Shown: piece by piece, positions 9,900 to 18,736 of the stretch
Layout: every line of letters starts with the position of its first letter
Numbering within the stretch: position 1 is the stretch's first letter
Origin: Knoellia locipacati
Lineage (GTDB): Bacteria; Actinomycetota; Actinomycetes; Actinomycetales; Dermatophilaceae
Assembly: GCF_007992835.1 (NCBI RefSeq)
Contig: NZ_BKBA01000011.1
Span: 209,002-273,001, forward strand
Direction: 5' to 3'
Length of the DNA: 64,000 nt
The notes under the pieces: generated by a model
The model's database searches: none
Told to the model about the DNA's origin: nothing
Seen by the model: the letters and a program-made list of their open reading frames with translations, nothing else
Position numbers and translations under genes: made by a program

Positions 9900-10403
9900 T
9901 CAGCAGCGCATCCCCGACACGGCGAGCCAGGTGCCGTCCTCGAGGTGCGCCAGCTCCAGCGAGGTCGCGCCGGCACGCGCGGTGACCGACTCCCTCGACC
10001 CCGGCGCCGGTGTCGAGAGGGTCCACTGCTCCGCCGGGGTGGGCGAGTAGTCGCGGTTCGCATGCAGGTACGCCGCGACCGCCCCCGTGGGGGTGCCGGC
10101 CCCGGAGGCATCCGGCGTGAGCGAGATGGCCCACCCGGCGCAGGCCGCTCCCGGGCCTCCGTTGGGCGCCGGGCTGTCGAGAGCAGGAGTGCCGAGGGGC
10201 GAGGGCGGGGTGCGGGCGCCAGAGGGCGAAGGGGCCATGGAAGAGGGGGTCGGAGGAGCCGCGGTCGTCGGCGTGCCCGTCCCCGTGCCTGCACCGGGTG
10301 CGGCCTCGGGTGCCCGGGTCGTCCCGCACCCGCCGAGCACGGCCACCACCAGACCGAGGACGGCCGCGGTCGTCGCGGGTCGCAGGCTCCAGCGCGTCTC
10401 CAT
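9900..10403 (-). CDS. putative lipoprotein, unknown function
   Basis: A 167-residue exported lipoprotein. The N-terminus METRWSLRPATTAAVLGLVV then AVLGGC is a lipoprotein signal with lipobox LGGC and lipidated Cys26. It is followed by a Pro/Thr/Ser/Ala-rich linker (residues 27-80) and a compact domain containing ACAGWAISL, AYLHANRDYSPTP and LAHLEDGTWLAVSGMRC. The ATG at 10403 is preferred over an upstream in-frame ATG because it begins the signal and has AAAGGG just upstream. It sits downstream of aceE on the same strand, beyond a terminator. I do not recognise the mature domain. Confidence 0.75.
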   Translation of the reverse strand: METRWSLRPATTAAVLGLVVAVLGGCGTTRAPEAAPGAGTGTGTPTTAAPPTPSSMAPSPSGARTPPSPLGTPALDSPAPNGGPGAACAGWAISLTPDASGAGTPTGAVAAYLHANRDYSPTPAEQWTLSTPAPGSRESVTARAGATSLELAHLEDGTWLAVSGMRC

Positions 10404-10492
10404 GCCCTTTCGACGCACGGGTCCCTCACCCGGTTCCCTGCCCCCACGGTCCGGGACGGGCGCGCGGAGGCGGAGGCACGGCATACACGGCA

Positions 10493-10527
10493 CTGCGCCC
10501 GCCACCCCGGGAGGGTGACGGGCGCAG
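10493..10527 (-). terminator. hairpin terminator after aceE
   Basis: CTGCGCCCG (10493-10501) pairs with CGGGCGCAG (10519-10527), with an inner CACCC/GGGTG stem after a one-base mismatch. It lies 14 nt beyond the aceE stop and before the lipoprotein gene on the same strand. Confidence 0.7.
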
Positions 10528-10540
10528 GAGGGACCTCAGG

Positions 10541-13306
10541 TCAGCTGTCGCCGCCCTCGTTGCCGCTCGTGCCCGCGCGGACGTCGAGGAGGTCGTACTT
10601 CTCGGCGGCCTTGCCCGGCACGTCCGCGGGCACCTCGCCGCGAGCGGCGAGCACCTGGAGCGTGCGGACCGCGAGCGACGGGCCGTCGACGTGGAAGAAG
10701 CGTCGCGCCGCGGGACGGGTGTCGGCGAAGCCGAAGCCGTCGGTGCCGAGCGAGTGGAACTCGCCGGGGACCCACTGCGCGATCTGGTCCGGGACCGCCC
10801 GCATGTAGTCGGAGGTCGCGAGCACCGGGCCCTCGGCGTCCTTGAGCTTCTGCGCGACGTAGGGGACGCGCTTGTCGTTCTCCGGGTGGAGGAACGCCTC
10901 CTCGTCGCAGGAGAGACCGTCGCGGCGCAGCTCGCCCCACGACGTCACGGACCACACGTCCGCGGCCACGCCCCAGTGGTCGGCGAGGAGCCGCTGGGCC
11001 TCGAGGGCCCACGGCACACCGACACCGGACGCGAGCAGCTGCGCGCGGGCCGCGGTGTGCGTCCAGCCCGACGTGTCGGCCTTCTCGATGAGGTGCATGC
11101 CGCGCAGAATGCCCTCGGCGTCGACGTCCTCGGGCTCGGCCGGCTGGACGTTGGGCTCGTTGTAGACCGTGAGGTAGTAGATGAGGTCCTCGGGCGAGTC
11201 GCCGTACATCCGCTGCAGACCCTCGCGCATGATGTGCCCGATCTCGTAGCCGAACGCCGGGTCGTAGGTCACGACCGCAGGGTTGGTCGAGGCGAGCAAC
11301 GGCGAGTGGCCGTCGGCGTGCTGGGTGCCCTCACCGGTGAGCGTCGTGCGCCCGGCGGTGGCTCCGATGAGGAAGCCCCGCGCCATCTGGTCGGCGGCCG
11401 CCCAGATGGAGTCGCCGGTGCGCTGGAACCCGAACATCGAGTAGAAGATGTAGATCGGGATCATCGGCTCGCCGTGCGTCGAGTAGCTCGTCGCCGCCGC
11501 GGTGAAGGCCGCGACGGAGCCCGCCTCGTTGATGCCGAGGTGCAGGATCTGGCCCTGCTCGGACTCGCGGTAGCTCAGCATGAGGTCGTGGTCGACCGGC
11601 GTGTAGTTCTGCCCGTGCGGGTTGTAGATCTTGAGCGTCGGGAAGAAGCTGTCCATGCCGAAGGTGCGCGCCTCGTCGGGGATGATCGGCACGATGCGCT
11701 TGCCGAACTCCTTGTCGCGCATGAGGTCCTTGAGCAGGCGGACGAAGGCCATCGTCGTGGCGATCGTCTGCTTGCCGGAGCCCTTCTTGACCTGCTTGTA
11801 GGCGTCGTCACCGGGCAGCGAGAGCTGGGTGTACTTGCTGCGTCGCTCGGGGATCTGCCCACCGAGGGCACGACGGCGCTCGAGCATGTACTGGAGCGTC
11901 GGGTCGTTCTCGCCGGGGTGGAAGTACGGCGGCTGGTAGGGGTTCTCCTCGATCTGCGCGTCCGTGATCGGCAGGCGCAGGACGTCGCGGTAGCCCTTGA
12001 GGTCGTCGACCGTCATCTTCTTCATCTGGTGCGTCGCGTTGCGACCCGCGAAGCCCTTGCCCAGCGAGTAGCCCTTGATGGTGTGGGCGAGGATGACCGT
12101 CGGCTGGCCGGTGTGGTTGACCGCGGCCTGGTAGCCGGCGAACACCTTGCGGTAGTCGTGGCCACCGCGCTGGAGGTCGTGCCAGATCTGGTCGTCGGTG
12201 AGCCCCTCGACCATCTTGCGGGTGCGGGGGTCGCGACCGAAGAAGTGCTCGCGGACGTAGGCGCCGTCGTTGGCGCGGAACGTCTGGTAGTCACCGTCGG
12301 TCGTGGTGTTCATGATGTGCCGCAGGGCGTGGTCGCGGTCGGCCGCGAGCAGCGGGTCCCACCCGCGGCCCCAGATGACCTTGACGACGTTCCAGCCGGC
12401 GCCGCGGAAGAACGCCTCGAGCTCCTGGATGATCTTGCCGTTGCCGCGCACCGGGCCGTCGAGCCGCTGCAGGTTGCAGTTGACGACGAAGGTGAGGTTG
12501 TCGAGCTCCTCGGTGGCCGCCAGCTGGAGCAGACCGCGCGACTCCGGCTCGTCCATCTCGCCGTCGCCGAGGAAGGCCCACACGCGCTGGTCGGTCGTGT
12601 CCTTGATGCCGCGGTTGTGGAGGTACTTGTTGAACTGCGCCTGGTAGATCGCGTTCATCGGGCCGATGCCCATCGACACCGTCGGGAACTGCCAGTAGTC
12701 CGGCATCATCCGCGGGTGGGGGTAGGACGACAGCGCCCGGATCTTGCCGTCGACGAGGTGGCTCTTCTCCTGGCGGAACCCGTCGAGGTCGGTCTCGCCG
12801 AGGTGACCCTCGAGGAAGCTGCGGGCGTACATGCCGGGGGAGGCGTGGCCCTGGAAGAAGATCTGGTCACCACCGCCGGGGTGGTCCTGACCGCGCCAGA
12901 AGTGGTTGAAGCCGACCTCGTAGAGGGTGGCGGCCGAGGCGTAGGTGGAGATGTGGCCGCCGACGCCGACGCCCGGACGCTGGGCCCGGTGCACCATGAC
13001 CGCGGCGTTCCAGCGGATCCAGCGGCGGTACTGGCGCTCGACCTCCTCGTCGCCGGGGAACCAGGGCTCCTGCTCCTGGTCGATGCTGTTGACGTAGTCG
13101 GTCGCCGTGAGCGACGGGACGCCGATGGCGTTCTCACGTGCCCGCTCGAGCAACCGCAGCATGAGGTAGCGGGCGCGCTGCCGGCCCCCCTCGTCGATCA
13201 CCTGGTCGAGCGAGTCCAACCACTCCGAGGTCTCCTCGGGGTCGATGTCGGTGAGGCTGCTCGGGAGGCCATTGAGGATCGGTCCGGCTTCCTCGCGAAA
13301 CGTCAC
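10541..13306 (-). CDS. aceE: pyruvate dehydrogenase E1 component, homodimeric AceE
   Basis: AceE decarboxylates pyruvate with thiamine diphosphate and acetylates the lipoyl domain of E2. The protein is about 921 residues, the usual length for the homodimeric E1 of actinobacteria and gammaproteobacteria. The N-terminal half has the ThDP-fold [20 protein letters not shown] and the Mg/ThDP motif [10 protein letters not shown]...[14 protein letters not shown]; later [11 protein letters not shown] and [19 protein letters not shown] are characteristic. The GTG at 13306 (MTFREEAGP) is chosen because GAAGGGA lies 8 nt upstream; an in-frame ATG at 13339 is alternative. It stands alone with its own terminator; E2 and E3 are not in the window. 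Confidence 0.95.
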   Translation of the reverse strand: MTFREEAGPILNGLPSSLTDIDPEETSEWLDSLDQVIDEGGRQRARYLMLRLLERARENAIGVPSLTATDYVNSIDQEQEPWFPGDEEVERQYRRWIRWNAAVMVHRAQRPGVGVGGHISTYASAATLYEVGFNHFWRGQDHPGGGDQIFFQGHASPGMYARSFLEGHLGETDLDGFRQEKSHLVDGKIRALSSYPHPRMMPDYWQFPTVSMGIGPMNAIYQAQFNKYLHNRGIKDTTDQRVWAFLGDGEMDEPESRGLLQLAATEELDNLTFVVNCNLQRLDGPVRGNGKIIQELEAFFRGAGWNVVKVIWGRGWDPLLAADRDHALRHIMNTTTDGDYQTFRANDGAYVREHFFGRDPRTRKMVEGLTDDQIWHDLQRGGHDYRKVFAGYQAAVNHTGQPTVILAHTIKGYSLGKGFAGRNATHQMKKMTVDDLKGYRDVLRLPITDAQIEENPYQPPYFHPGENDPTLQYMLERRRALGGQIPERRSKYTQLSLPGDDAYKQVKKGSGKQTIATTMAFVRLLKDLMRDKEFGKRIVPIIPDEARTFGMDSFFPTLKIYNPHGQNYTPVDHDLMLSYRESEQGQILHLGINEAGSVAAFTAAATSYSTHGEPMIPIYIFYSMFGFQRTGDSIWAAADQMARGFLIGATAGRTTLTGEGTQHADGHSPLLASTNPAVVTYDPAFGYEIGHIMREGLQRMYGDSPEDLIYYLTVYNEPNVQPAEPEDVDAEGILRGMHLIEKADTSGWTHTAARAQLLASGVGVPWALEAQRLLADHWGVAADVWSVTSWGELRRDGLSCDEEAFLHPENDKRVPYVAQKLKDAEGPVLATSDYMRAVPDQIAQWVPGEFHSLGTDGFGFADTRPAARRFFHVDGPSLAVRTLQVLAARGEVPADVPGKAAEKYDLLDVRAGTSGNEGGDS

Positions 13307-13411
13307 GACGGTGTCCCTTCTTCTTGCGGATTCGACCAAGAGGTGGTCGCGACCATCCTGTCACTGGGGAGTGGCAGCCGTCACACTCGGGTCTGCTGGC
13401 AGGCTGTGGCC

Positions 13412-13915
13412 ATGACAACCGAGCTCGACCCGGGCGCCGTCACCCTCCGCGGTGGCGAGCTGCCGTGGCGCCCCGTGAGCCCCGCCCTGCGCACCGTCCG
13501 CCTCATCACGCTGTTCGCGTGGCTCGTGCCGTTCGTCGTGGCCTTCGCCGTGCCCGCCGTGCTCGTCTCCGCGTGGTTCTGGATCGGCTCCGTCGTCCTC
13601 GTCGCGGTGCTCGGGTGGGGAGTCTGGCTCATCGGCCGCCAGGTCTCGGCGATCACGTGGATCGAGCTGCCCGACGAGATCGTCATCCGCAAGGGTCGCC
13701 TCTTCCGGTCGCTGGTGAGCATCCCCTACGGCCGGCTCCAGTACATCGACGTCGAGTCGGGTCCGCTCATGCGGTCGCGGGGGATCGCGTCGTGTGAGTT
13801 CCACACCGCCTCACCGGAGAGCGGCGGAACGCTTCCCGGACTGCCGCTGGACGAGGCCGAGGCCCTGCGGGGCCGCCTGGCCGCCCGTGGCGAAGCCCAG
13901 CGAGCGGGCCTGTGA
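13412..13915 (+). CDS. PH-domain membrane protein (YdbS-like)
   Basis: A 167-residue membrane-anchored protein. Two helices (about residues 28-75: RLITLFAWLVPFVVAFAV, then FWIGSVVLVAVLGWGVWLI) precede a bacterial PH domain with LPDEIVIRKGRLFRSLVSIP and YGRLQYIDVESGPLMRSRGI, matching the YdbS/YdbT pattern. The ATG at 13412 is 6 nt after a -10-like CAGGCT, so translation may be leaderless. Its stop overlaps the next PH-domain gene by 4 nt. The pair resembles ydbS-ydbT of Bacillus. The molecular role is not established. Confidence 0.82.
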   Translation: MTTELDPGAVTLRGGELPWRPVSPALRTVRLITLFAWLVPFVVAFAVPAVLVSAWFWIGSVVLVAVLGWGVWLIGRQVSAITWIELPDEIVIRKGRLFRSLVSIPYGRLQYIDVESGPLMRSRGIASCEFHTASPESGGTLPGLPLDEAEALRGRLAARGEAQRAGL

Positions 13916-15618
13916 CAGAGCCGGATCCGTCCATCTCCAGCGTCGAGGGACGCGCGGCGCACGACCTCGGGCTGCACGAGTGGCAGCACCTCCACCCGTT
14001 GTCCCCCATCGTGCGCGGCGGTGTCGTCGGCATCGCGGTGATCGGGTATGCCGGGTCGCAGCTCGTCGACGACGTCTTCCGTGGGATCGGTGGGGGAGAC
14101 GGCGGCGACGACCCGTCGGAGGGCGGCCTGCGTGACGGGCTGGGGTTCCTCTTCGACCACTCGCTCGTCACGAGCGCCGTCGTCCTGCTCGCGCTCCTCG
14201 TCGTCGGTCTCGTCGGCTGGCTCTCGTGGCGCTTCTCGAAGTTCCGCGTGACGGGCGGGCAGATCGAGCTGCGCAAGGGCTGGCTCTTCCGTGAGCACCG
14301 CCAGGTCCCGCTCGAGCGCGTCCAGGCCATCGAGATCAGCCGCCCGCTCATCGCCCAGCTCACCGGCCTTTCGCAGGTCATCGTCCAGTCCGCCGGCGGT
14401 GGCGACTCGCACCTCAAGCTCGCCTTCCTCAGCGCCCGACGGGCCGACGAGGTGCGGCGCGAGCTGCTCGCCCTTGCCGGTCGGCGTGACGAGGCGCGAC
14501 CCGGTCGCGTCGCGGTCCCGGGCGTGGATCTCGAAACCGGCGTCACGCCAGACGGCCGGCCCACGGGCGTCGGCGTCGGGGCGACCGGTGGCACCACGGC
14601 GCTCCTCGACCCCGACGAGGGTCGCGAGGTGCTGCGGGTCCCCAACTCGCGCCTCTTCGTCGCGACGATCCTCCACGGCGGCACGATCTTCCTCGGCGCG
14701 GTGGCGCTCGTGGCCGGGAGCCTCGCGCTCGCGGCATACGGCTCGTCGCTCGAGGTCCTGACGGGAGTCGCGATCGCGCTCCCGGCCCTCGGACCGCTCG
14801 CGTTCGGCATCGCCGTCAACCGTGTCGGCGAGCTGCTCAAGCACGGCAACTTCCGCCTCGCCGACACCGGCTCGTCCGCGCGGATCCAGCACGGTCTCAC
14901 CGACAAGCGGACGACGACCGTCCCGCTGCACCGCATCCAGGCGTTCGGCATGGTCCAGCCGCTGTGGTGGCGTCCGCTCGGGTGGTGGCGGGTCAGCGTC
15001 AACGTGGCCGGCATCGGCCACGACCCGACGGGCGACGACGGTGACAACGACACGACCGTCCTGCCCGTCGGCACGCTCGACCAGGCGCTCGACGTCCTCG
15101 CCCTGCTCGACCCCGCGATCTCCGAGGACGACCTGCGCCGGGCGGCGCTGGGCGAGGGGCGCGAGGGTGGGTGGACGCTCGTGTCGGAGCGGGCCAGGTC
15201 GCTCGACCGGCTGAGCTGGCGGCGCAGCGGCTTCGCCGTGTCCCCGCACTCGCTCATGGTGCGCAGCGGACGCCTGTGGCGGCGCGTCTCGGTCATGCCC
15301 CACGCCCGGGTCCAGTCGCTCACCCTGTCGCAGGGCCCGCTCGAGCGCCAGCTCGACCTCGCGACCGTCACCCTCGTCTCCACCCCCGGCCCGGTCTCGG
15401 TGTCGATCCAGCACCTCGGGACCGACACCGCGCAGGACCTCCTGCGCGACGAGACCTCACGGTCCCGGGAGGCACGCCAGCCCGTGGGAGCAGCGGCCGC
15501 CCGCGGCACCGACGACACCCAGCACACTCAGCACACCCGGGAAATCTCCGGAACCGCTTGCATGAGCGAGGACCTTCCTAGTCAACTAGAGCTCCCACCG
15601 CCGTCCGAGGAGAGGTAG
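13912..15618 (+). CDS. multi-PH-domain membrane protein (YdbT-like)
   Basis: A 568-residue membrane protein with repeated PH-like units, each introduced by a hydrophobic hairpin: FRVTGGQIELRKGWLFREHR (near 117), then a second near 315 (FRLADTGSSARIQHGL) and a third near 440 (FAVSPHSLMVRSGRLWRR). Each is followed by the V-P-L-x-R-I/V-Q-A/S signature (VPLERVQAIEI, VPLHRIQAFGM, MPHARVQSLTL). Membrane segments lie near 35-55, 80-105 and 245-300. The GTG start overlaps the upstream gene's stop. It probably acts with the YdbS-like protein at the membrane. The last 60 residues are polar and unstructured-looking. Confidence 0.82.
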   Translation: MTEPDPSISSVEGRAAHDLGLHEWQHLHPLSPIVRGGVVGIAVIGYAGSQLVDDVFRGIGGGDGGDDPSEGGLRDGLGFLFDHSLVTSAVVLLALLVVGLVGWLSWRFSKFRVTGGQIELRKGWLFREHRQVPLERVQAIEISRPLIAQLTGLSQVIVQSAGGGDSHLKLAFLSARRADEVRRELLALAGRRDEARPGRVAVPGVDLETGVTPDGRPTGVGVGATGGTTALLDPDEGREVLRVPNSRLFVATILHGGTIFLGAVALVAGSLALAAYGSSLEVLTGVAIALPALGPLAFGIAVNRVGELLKHGNFRLADTGSSARIQHGLTDKRTTTVPLHRIQAFGMVQPLWWRPLGWWRVSVNVAGIGHDPTGDDGDNDTTVLPVGTLDQALDVLALLDPAISEDDLRRAALGEGREGGWTLVSERARSLDRLSWRRSGFAVSPHSLMVRSGRLWRRVSVMPHARVQSLTLSQGPLERQLDLATVTLVSTPGPVSVSIQHLGTDTAQDLLRDETSRSREARQPVGAAAARGTDDTQHTQHTREISGTACMSEDLPSQLELPPPSEER

Positions 15619-15624
15619 CCCACC

Positions 15625-16095
15625 GTGAACACCCCTGCAGCACCTGCCGCCGGAACCGGGTCAGCAGACCCGGCGTCCGCCGACCCCGGGTCCCTCGACT
15701 CGGGCACCGTCGGGCGCCTCGGCTTCGTCGCGGAGCAGATCGTGCAGGAGTTCGGGTGGGACGCCGACGTCGACGACGACTTCCGGTTCGCCGTCGAGGA
15801 CGTCATCGGCTCCGACCTCGAGGACGAGGACTACACCGGCGAGACCGACGCGGCGCTGCTCTGGTGGCGCTCCGGCGACGGTGACCTCACCGACGCGCTC
15901 GTGGACCTCGTCGGCGTGCTGCAGGAGGGCGGGTTCGCGGTCGTCCTCACCCCCAAGGACCGTGATGGGGGAGCCGTCGACCCCGCCGAGATCGACGAGG
16001 CCGCGGGCACGGCCGGGCTCCACACCGCCGGGGCCTTCCACGCCTCGCCGCGCTGGCGCGCCTCCAAGCTCGTCGCACCCAAGGGACGGCGCTGA
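15625..16095 (+). CDS. DUF3052 family protein
   Basis: A 156-residue conserved actinobacterial protein. An Ala/Ser/Asp-rich N-terminus of about 28 residues precedes the DUF3052 core: LGFVAEQIVQEFGWDADVDD, then the acidic VEDVIGSDLEDEDYTGETD and LLWWRSGDGDLTDALVDLVG. A GTG at 15625 follows a strong GGAGAGG sequence. The gene lies between the PH-domain proteins and ahpE; the DUF3052-ahpE pairing close to aceE is also found in mycobacteria. No biochemical function is known to me. Confidence 0.85.
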   Translation: MNTPAAPAAGTGSADPASADPGSLDSGTVGRLGFVAEQIVQEFGWDADVDDDFRFAVEDVIGSDLEDEDYTGETDAALLWWRSGDGDLTDALVDLVGVLQEGGFAVVLTPKDRDGGAVDPAEIDEAAGTAGLHTAGAFHASPRWRASKLVAPKGRR

Positions 16096-16120
16096 CCCGC
16101 ACTGCGGCAGACTGGAGGGC

Positions 16121-16597
16121 ATGACGAACGACGTCCTGACCGGTCTCTCCGTGGGGGAGCGAGCTCCCCTGTTCACCTTGCGTGACCAGAACGGCGCGGA
16201 CGTCTCGCTCTCGGACCACCTGGGCCGGCGCCACGTCCTGCTCGTCTTCTACCCGTGGGCCTTCTCGGGCATCTGCACCGGAGAGCTCACCGAGATCCGC
16301 GACAACCTCGGAGCCTTCGTCACGGAGGACGTCCAGGTGCTGACGATCTCGTGCGACGCGATGTTCTCGCTGCGCGCCTACGCCGACCGCGACGCCTACT
16401 TCTTCCCGCTGCTGTCCGACTTCTGGCCCCACGGCGAGGTCGCCCGGGCCTACGGCGTCTTCGACGAGAAGGCCGGTGTCGCCCGGCGCGGCACGTTCCT
16501 CGTCGACCCCGACGGCATCATCCGGTGGTCGCTCGTGAGCGGCATCGGCGAGCGCCGCGACTTCAGCGGCTACCACGACGCACTCGCCCGGGCCTGA
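16121..16597 (+). CDS. ahpE: AhpE-type one-cysteine peroxiredoxin
   Basis: AhpE reduces peroxides and peroxynitrite using a single catalytic cysteine, recycled by mycothiol/mycoredoxin or thioredoxin in actinobacteria. The 158-residue protein has the thioredoxin-fold FYPWAFSGICTGEL with peroxidatic Cys52, the Pro and Thr/Ser of the active site, and the conserved Arg in GVARRGTFLVDPDG. The second Cys (ISCDAMFSLRAY, near residue 85) is not in a typical resolving position. The ATG at 16121 is preceded by GGAGGG at 5 nt. It follows DUF3052 with a 25-nt gap. Confidence 0.92.
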   Translation: MTNDVLTGLSVGERAPLFTLRDQNGADVSLSDHLGRRHVLLVFYPWAFSGICTGELTEIRDNLGAFVTEDVQVLTISCDAMFSLRAYADRDAYFFPLLSDFWPHGEVARAYGVFDEKAGVARRGTFLVDPDGIIRWSLVSGIGERRDFSGYHDALARA

Positions 16598-16645
16598 CCC
16601 GGTCCTGACACAATGGGCGACCGCACGCGGCCCAGCGTCGTGTCG

Positions 16646-16718
16646 GGGCCTGTAGCTCAGTTGGTAGAGCACCGCGTTTACACCGCGGGTGTCGTCGGTT
16701 CGAGGCCGGCCGGGCCCA
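16646..16718 (+). tRNA. tRNA-Val (anticodon TAC)
   Basis: A complete cloverleaf of 73 nt. The acceptor stem GGGCCTG pairs with CGGGCCC (one G-U), the D arm is GCTC...GAGC, the anticodon arm CCGCG-TTTACAC-CGCGG places TAC at 34-36, and the T arm is GTCGG-TTCGAGG-CCGGC. The discriminator is A; CCA is not encoded (ACG follows). The next gene's GTG begins 2 nt after the discriminator. Confidence 0.97.
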
Positions 16719-16719
16719 C

Positions 16720-17547
16720 GTGACCACCACCCTCAAGGACGTCGTCGACGTCCTCGACCGTCTCTACCCGCCGCGGACCGCCCAGTCCTGGGACCAGGTC
16801 GGGCTCGTCACCGGGGACCCCGAGCAGCCGGTCGAGCGCATCCTGCTCGCCCTCGACCCCACGCTGGCCGTGATCGAGGAGGCTCGCGACCTGCACGCCG
16901 ACCTCGTCGTGACCCACCACCCGCTGCTCCTGCGCGGCATCCACTCCGTCGCGACGACGACCGCCAAGGGTGCGAGCATCACCGGTCTGGTCGTCGGTGA
17001 CATCGCCCTCTACGTCGCGCACACCAACGCCGACGTCGCCGCCAACGGGGTGTGTGAGGCGCTCGCAGCCGCAGCCGGTCTCACCGACACCTCGCCCCTC
17101 GCCGTGGTCGAGGACCAGCCGCTGGGCCGGGTCGGGCGTCTCGCGGCACCGACGACGCTCGGTGCCTTCGCGACGGCCCTGCACGCCGCCCTGCCCGCCG
17201 CCGCGAGCGGCCTGCGGGTCTCCGGCCCGCCCGACGCGCCCGTCGAGACGGTCGCCGTGCTCGGTGGCGCGGGCGACGACCAGTTCGCGGCCGTGCGGGC
17301 GAGCGGCGCCGACGTCTACGTCACCGCGGACCTCCGGCACCACCCGGCGCTCGAGGCCCGCGAGGAGTCGCGGGGCGGTGCGCCCTACCTCGTCGACGCC
17401 GGTCACTGGTCGAGCGAGGCGGTCTGGCTGCAGACCCTGCGGGACGCCCTCGCCGGTGCGCTTAGGGTGGACATCGACATCAGCACAGTGCGCACCGACC
17501 CGTGGACCTTCACGGTCGGCGCGGAGAACCTCGGAGGTATGCCGTGA
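16720..17547 (+). CDS. NIF3-like dinuclear metal-binding protein
   Basis: A 275-residue NIF3/YbgI family protein, often annotated as GTP cyclohydrolase 1 type 2-like. Metal-site motifs include THHPLLLRG (near residues 66-74), the later HTNADVAANGV and, near the C-terminus, VDAGHWSSE. The GTG at 16720 sits directly after the tRNA-Val discriminator and one C, so no room exists for a Shine-Dalgarno outside the tRNA; translation is either leaderless after tRNA 3' processing or uses the tRNA body. Its stop overlaps the start of the zinc-ribbon gene. The physiological substrate is uncertain. Confidence 0.88.
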   Translation: MTTTLKDVVDVLDRLYPPRTAQSWDQVGLVTGDPEQPVERILLALDPTLAVIEEARDLHADLVVTHHPLLLRGIHSVATTTAKGASITGLVVGDIALYVAHTNADVAANGVCEALAAAAGLTDTSPLAVVEDQPLGRVGRLAAPTTLGAFATALHAALPAAASGLRVSGPPDAPVETVAVLGGAGDDQFAAVRASGADVYVTADLRHHPALEAREESRGGAPYLVDAGHWSSEAVWLQTLRDALAGALRVDIDISTVRTDPWTFTVGAENLGGMP

Positions 17548-18281
17548 AAGCCGAACCAGCCCGCCAGTCAAGGCTGCTCGACCTCCAGGCCATCGACACA
17601 CGGCTGTCCCAGATCGAGCACGCCCGCCGGACGATCCCGCAGCTCGCGGAGATCGCCGACCTCGAGGGCAAGGCCCGGCTCCTCGACGACCAGCTGATCC
17701 GCTCGCGCACCGAGCTCGGGGACGTCAAGCGTGAGATTACCAAGGCCGAGGGCGACGTGCAGCAGGTGCGCGACCGCGCGACGCGCGACCAGCAGCGGCT
17801 CGACTCCGGGGTCGGCAGCGCCAAGGACCTCACCGCGATCCAGCACGAGCTCGGCTCGCTCTCACGGCGCCAGGCCGAGCTCGAGGAGGTCGAGCTCGAG
17901 GTCATGGAGCGCGCCGAGGCGATCGAGTCCGACGTCGCCGAGCTCGAACGCGGCCGTGGCGAGCTCACCGAGCGGCTCAGTGCGCTCGAGAAGGCCCGTG
18001 ACGAGCGCCTCGCCGAGCTGAGCGCCGAGGAGGACCAGGTCGCCGCCCCCCGTGAGACCGTCGTCGACGAGGTCGGCGAGGACCTCGTCGCGCTCTACGA
18101 GAAGATCCGCTCGACCAGCGGCACCGGAGCAGCACCCCTGCGCCAGCGCCGGTGCGGCGGGTGCCAGCTCGAGCTCAACCCGGTCGAGCTCCGGACGATC
18201 AAGGACGCGCCCGAGGACGAGGTGCTCCGCTGCGAGGAGTGCCGCCGGATCCTCGTGCGCACGCCCGAGTCCGGTCTCTGA
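17544..18281 (+). CDS. coiled-coil protein with C-terminal C4 zinc ribbon (CdsZ/DUF164 family)
   Basis: A 245-residue protein with a long antiparallel coiled coil (residues about 10-185, rich in Glu/Leu/Arg heptads) and a C-terminal zinc ribbon with two CxxC pairs: RRCGGCQLELNP and RCEECRRILV. This architecture matches the actinobacterial zf-RING_7/DUF164 family that always accompanies the NIF3 gene. The GTG at 17544 is chosen because GGAGG lies 7 nt upstream and it overlaps the NIF3 stop (GTGA). One copy of the GTATGCCG motif lies across this start. It may bind nucleic acid, but no activity is established. Confidence 0.87.
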   Translation: MKAEPARQSRLLDLQAIDTRLSQIEHARRTIPQLAEIADLEGKARLLDDQLIRSRTELGDVKREITKAEGDVQQVRDRATRDQQRLDSGVGSAKDLTAIQHELGSLSRRQAELEEVELEVMERAEAIESDVAELERGRGELTERLSALEKARDERLAELSAEEDQVAAPRETVVDEVGEDLVALYEKIRSTSGTGAAPLRQRRCGGCQLELNPVELRTIKDAPEDEVLRCEECRRILVRTPESGL

Positions 18282-18324
18282 ACGACCCGTCGGGGCGAGC
18301 CGCCGCGACCCTAGGCTGGGTCGC

Positions 18325-18735
18325 ATGACCTATGCCGGTGACGTCACCCCCACCGAGGCGTATGCCGCGGTGACCGCCTCCGAGGACGCCGTCCTCGTCG
18401 ACGTGCGCACTCGCGCCGAGTGGGCCTACGTCGGTGTCCCGCAGCTGGACCCGCAGCGCCAGCCGCTCTTCGTCGAGTGGCAGCGCTACCCCGACGGGAG
18501 CATCAACGAGGCCTTCGTCGACGAGCTCCGTGCCGCCGGGGTGGGGGAGGGTACGTCGATCTACTTCGTCTGCCGCTCCGGCGTCCGGTCGATCGCGGCG
18601 GCGGAGGCGGCCACGGCCGCCGGTCTCGGGCCGGCATACAACGTCCTCGAGGGGTTCGAGGGTCCGCACGACGCCGCCGGGCACCGGACGGTCGCAGGCT
18701 GGAAGGTCGCCGGCCTCCCGTGGAAGCAGGGCTGA
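18325..18735 (+). CDS. rhodanese-like sulfurtransferase
   Basis: A single-domain rhodanese of 136 residues. The motif VLVDVRTRAEWAYVGVP opens the fold and the active-site loop is FVCRSGVRS with the persulfide-carrying Cys. It lies 1 nt before metZ, the same pairing as in mycobacteria, so it may supply or handle sulfur for homocysteine synthesis. The ATG at 18325 lies 7 nt after a clear -10 TAGGCT, so the mRNA is probably leaderless. Identification is strong; the sulfur acceptor is unknown. Confidence 0.9.
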   Translation: MTYAGDVTPTEAYAAVTASEDAVLVDVRTRAEWAYVGVPQLDPQRQPLFVEWQRYPDGSINEAFVDELRAAGVGEGTSIYFVCRSGVRSIAAAEAATAAGLGPAYNVLEGFEGPHDAAGHRTVAGWKVAGLPWKQG

Positions 18736-18736
18736 G

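Noticed and set aside
10298..13915. 1205-codon plus-strand frame across aceE
   Set aside because: Only its last 168 codons (from 13412) encode a real PH-domain protein; the rest is the shadow of aceE.
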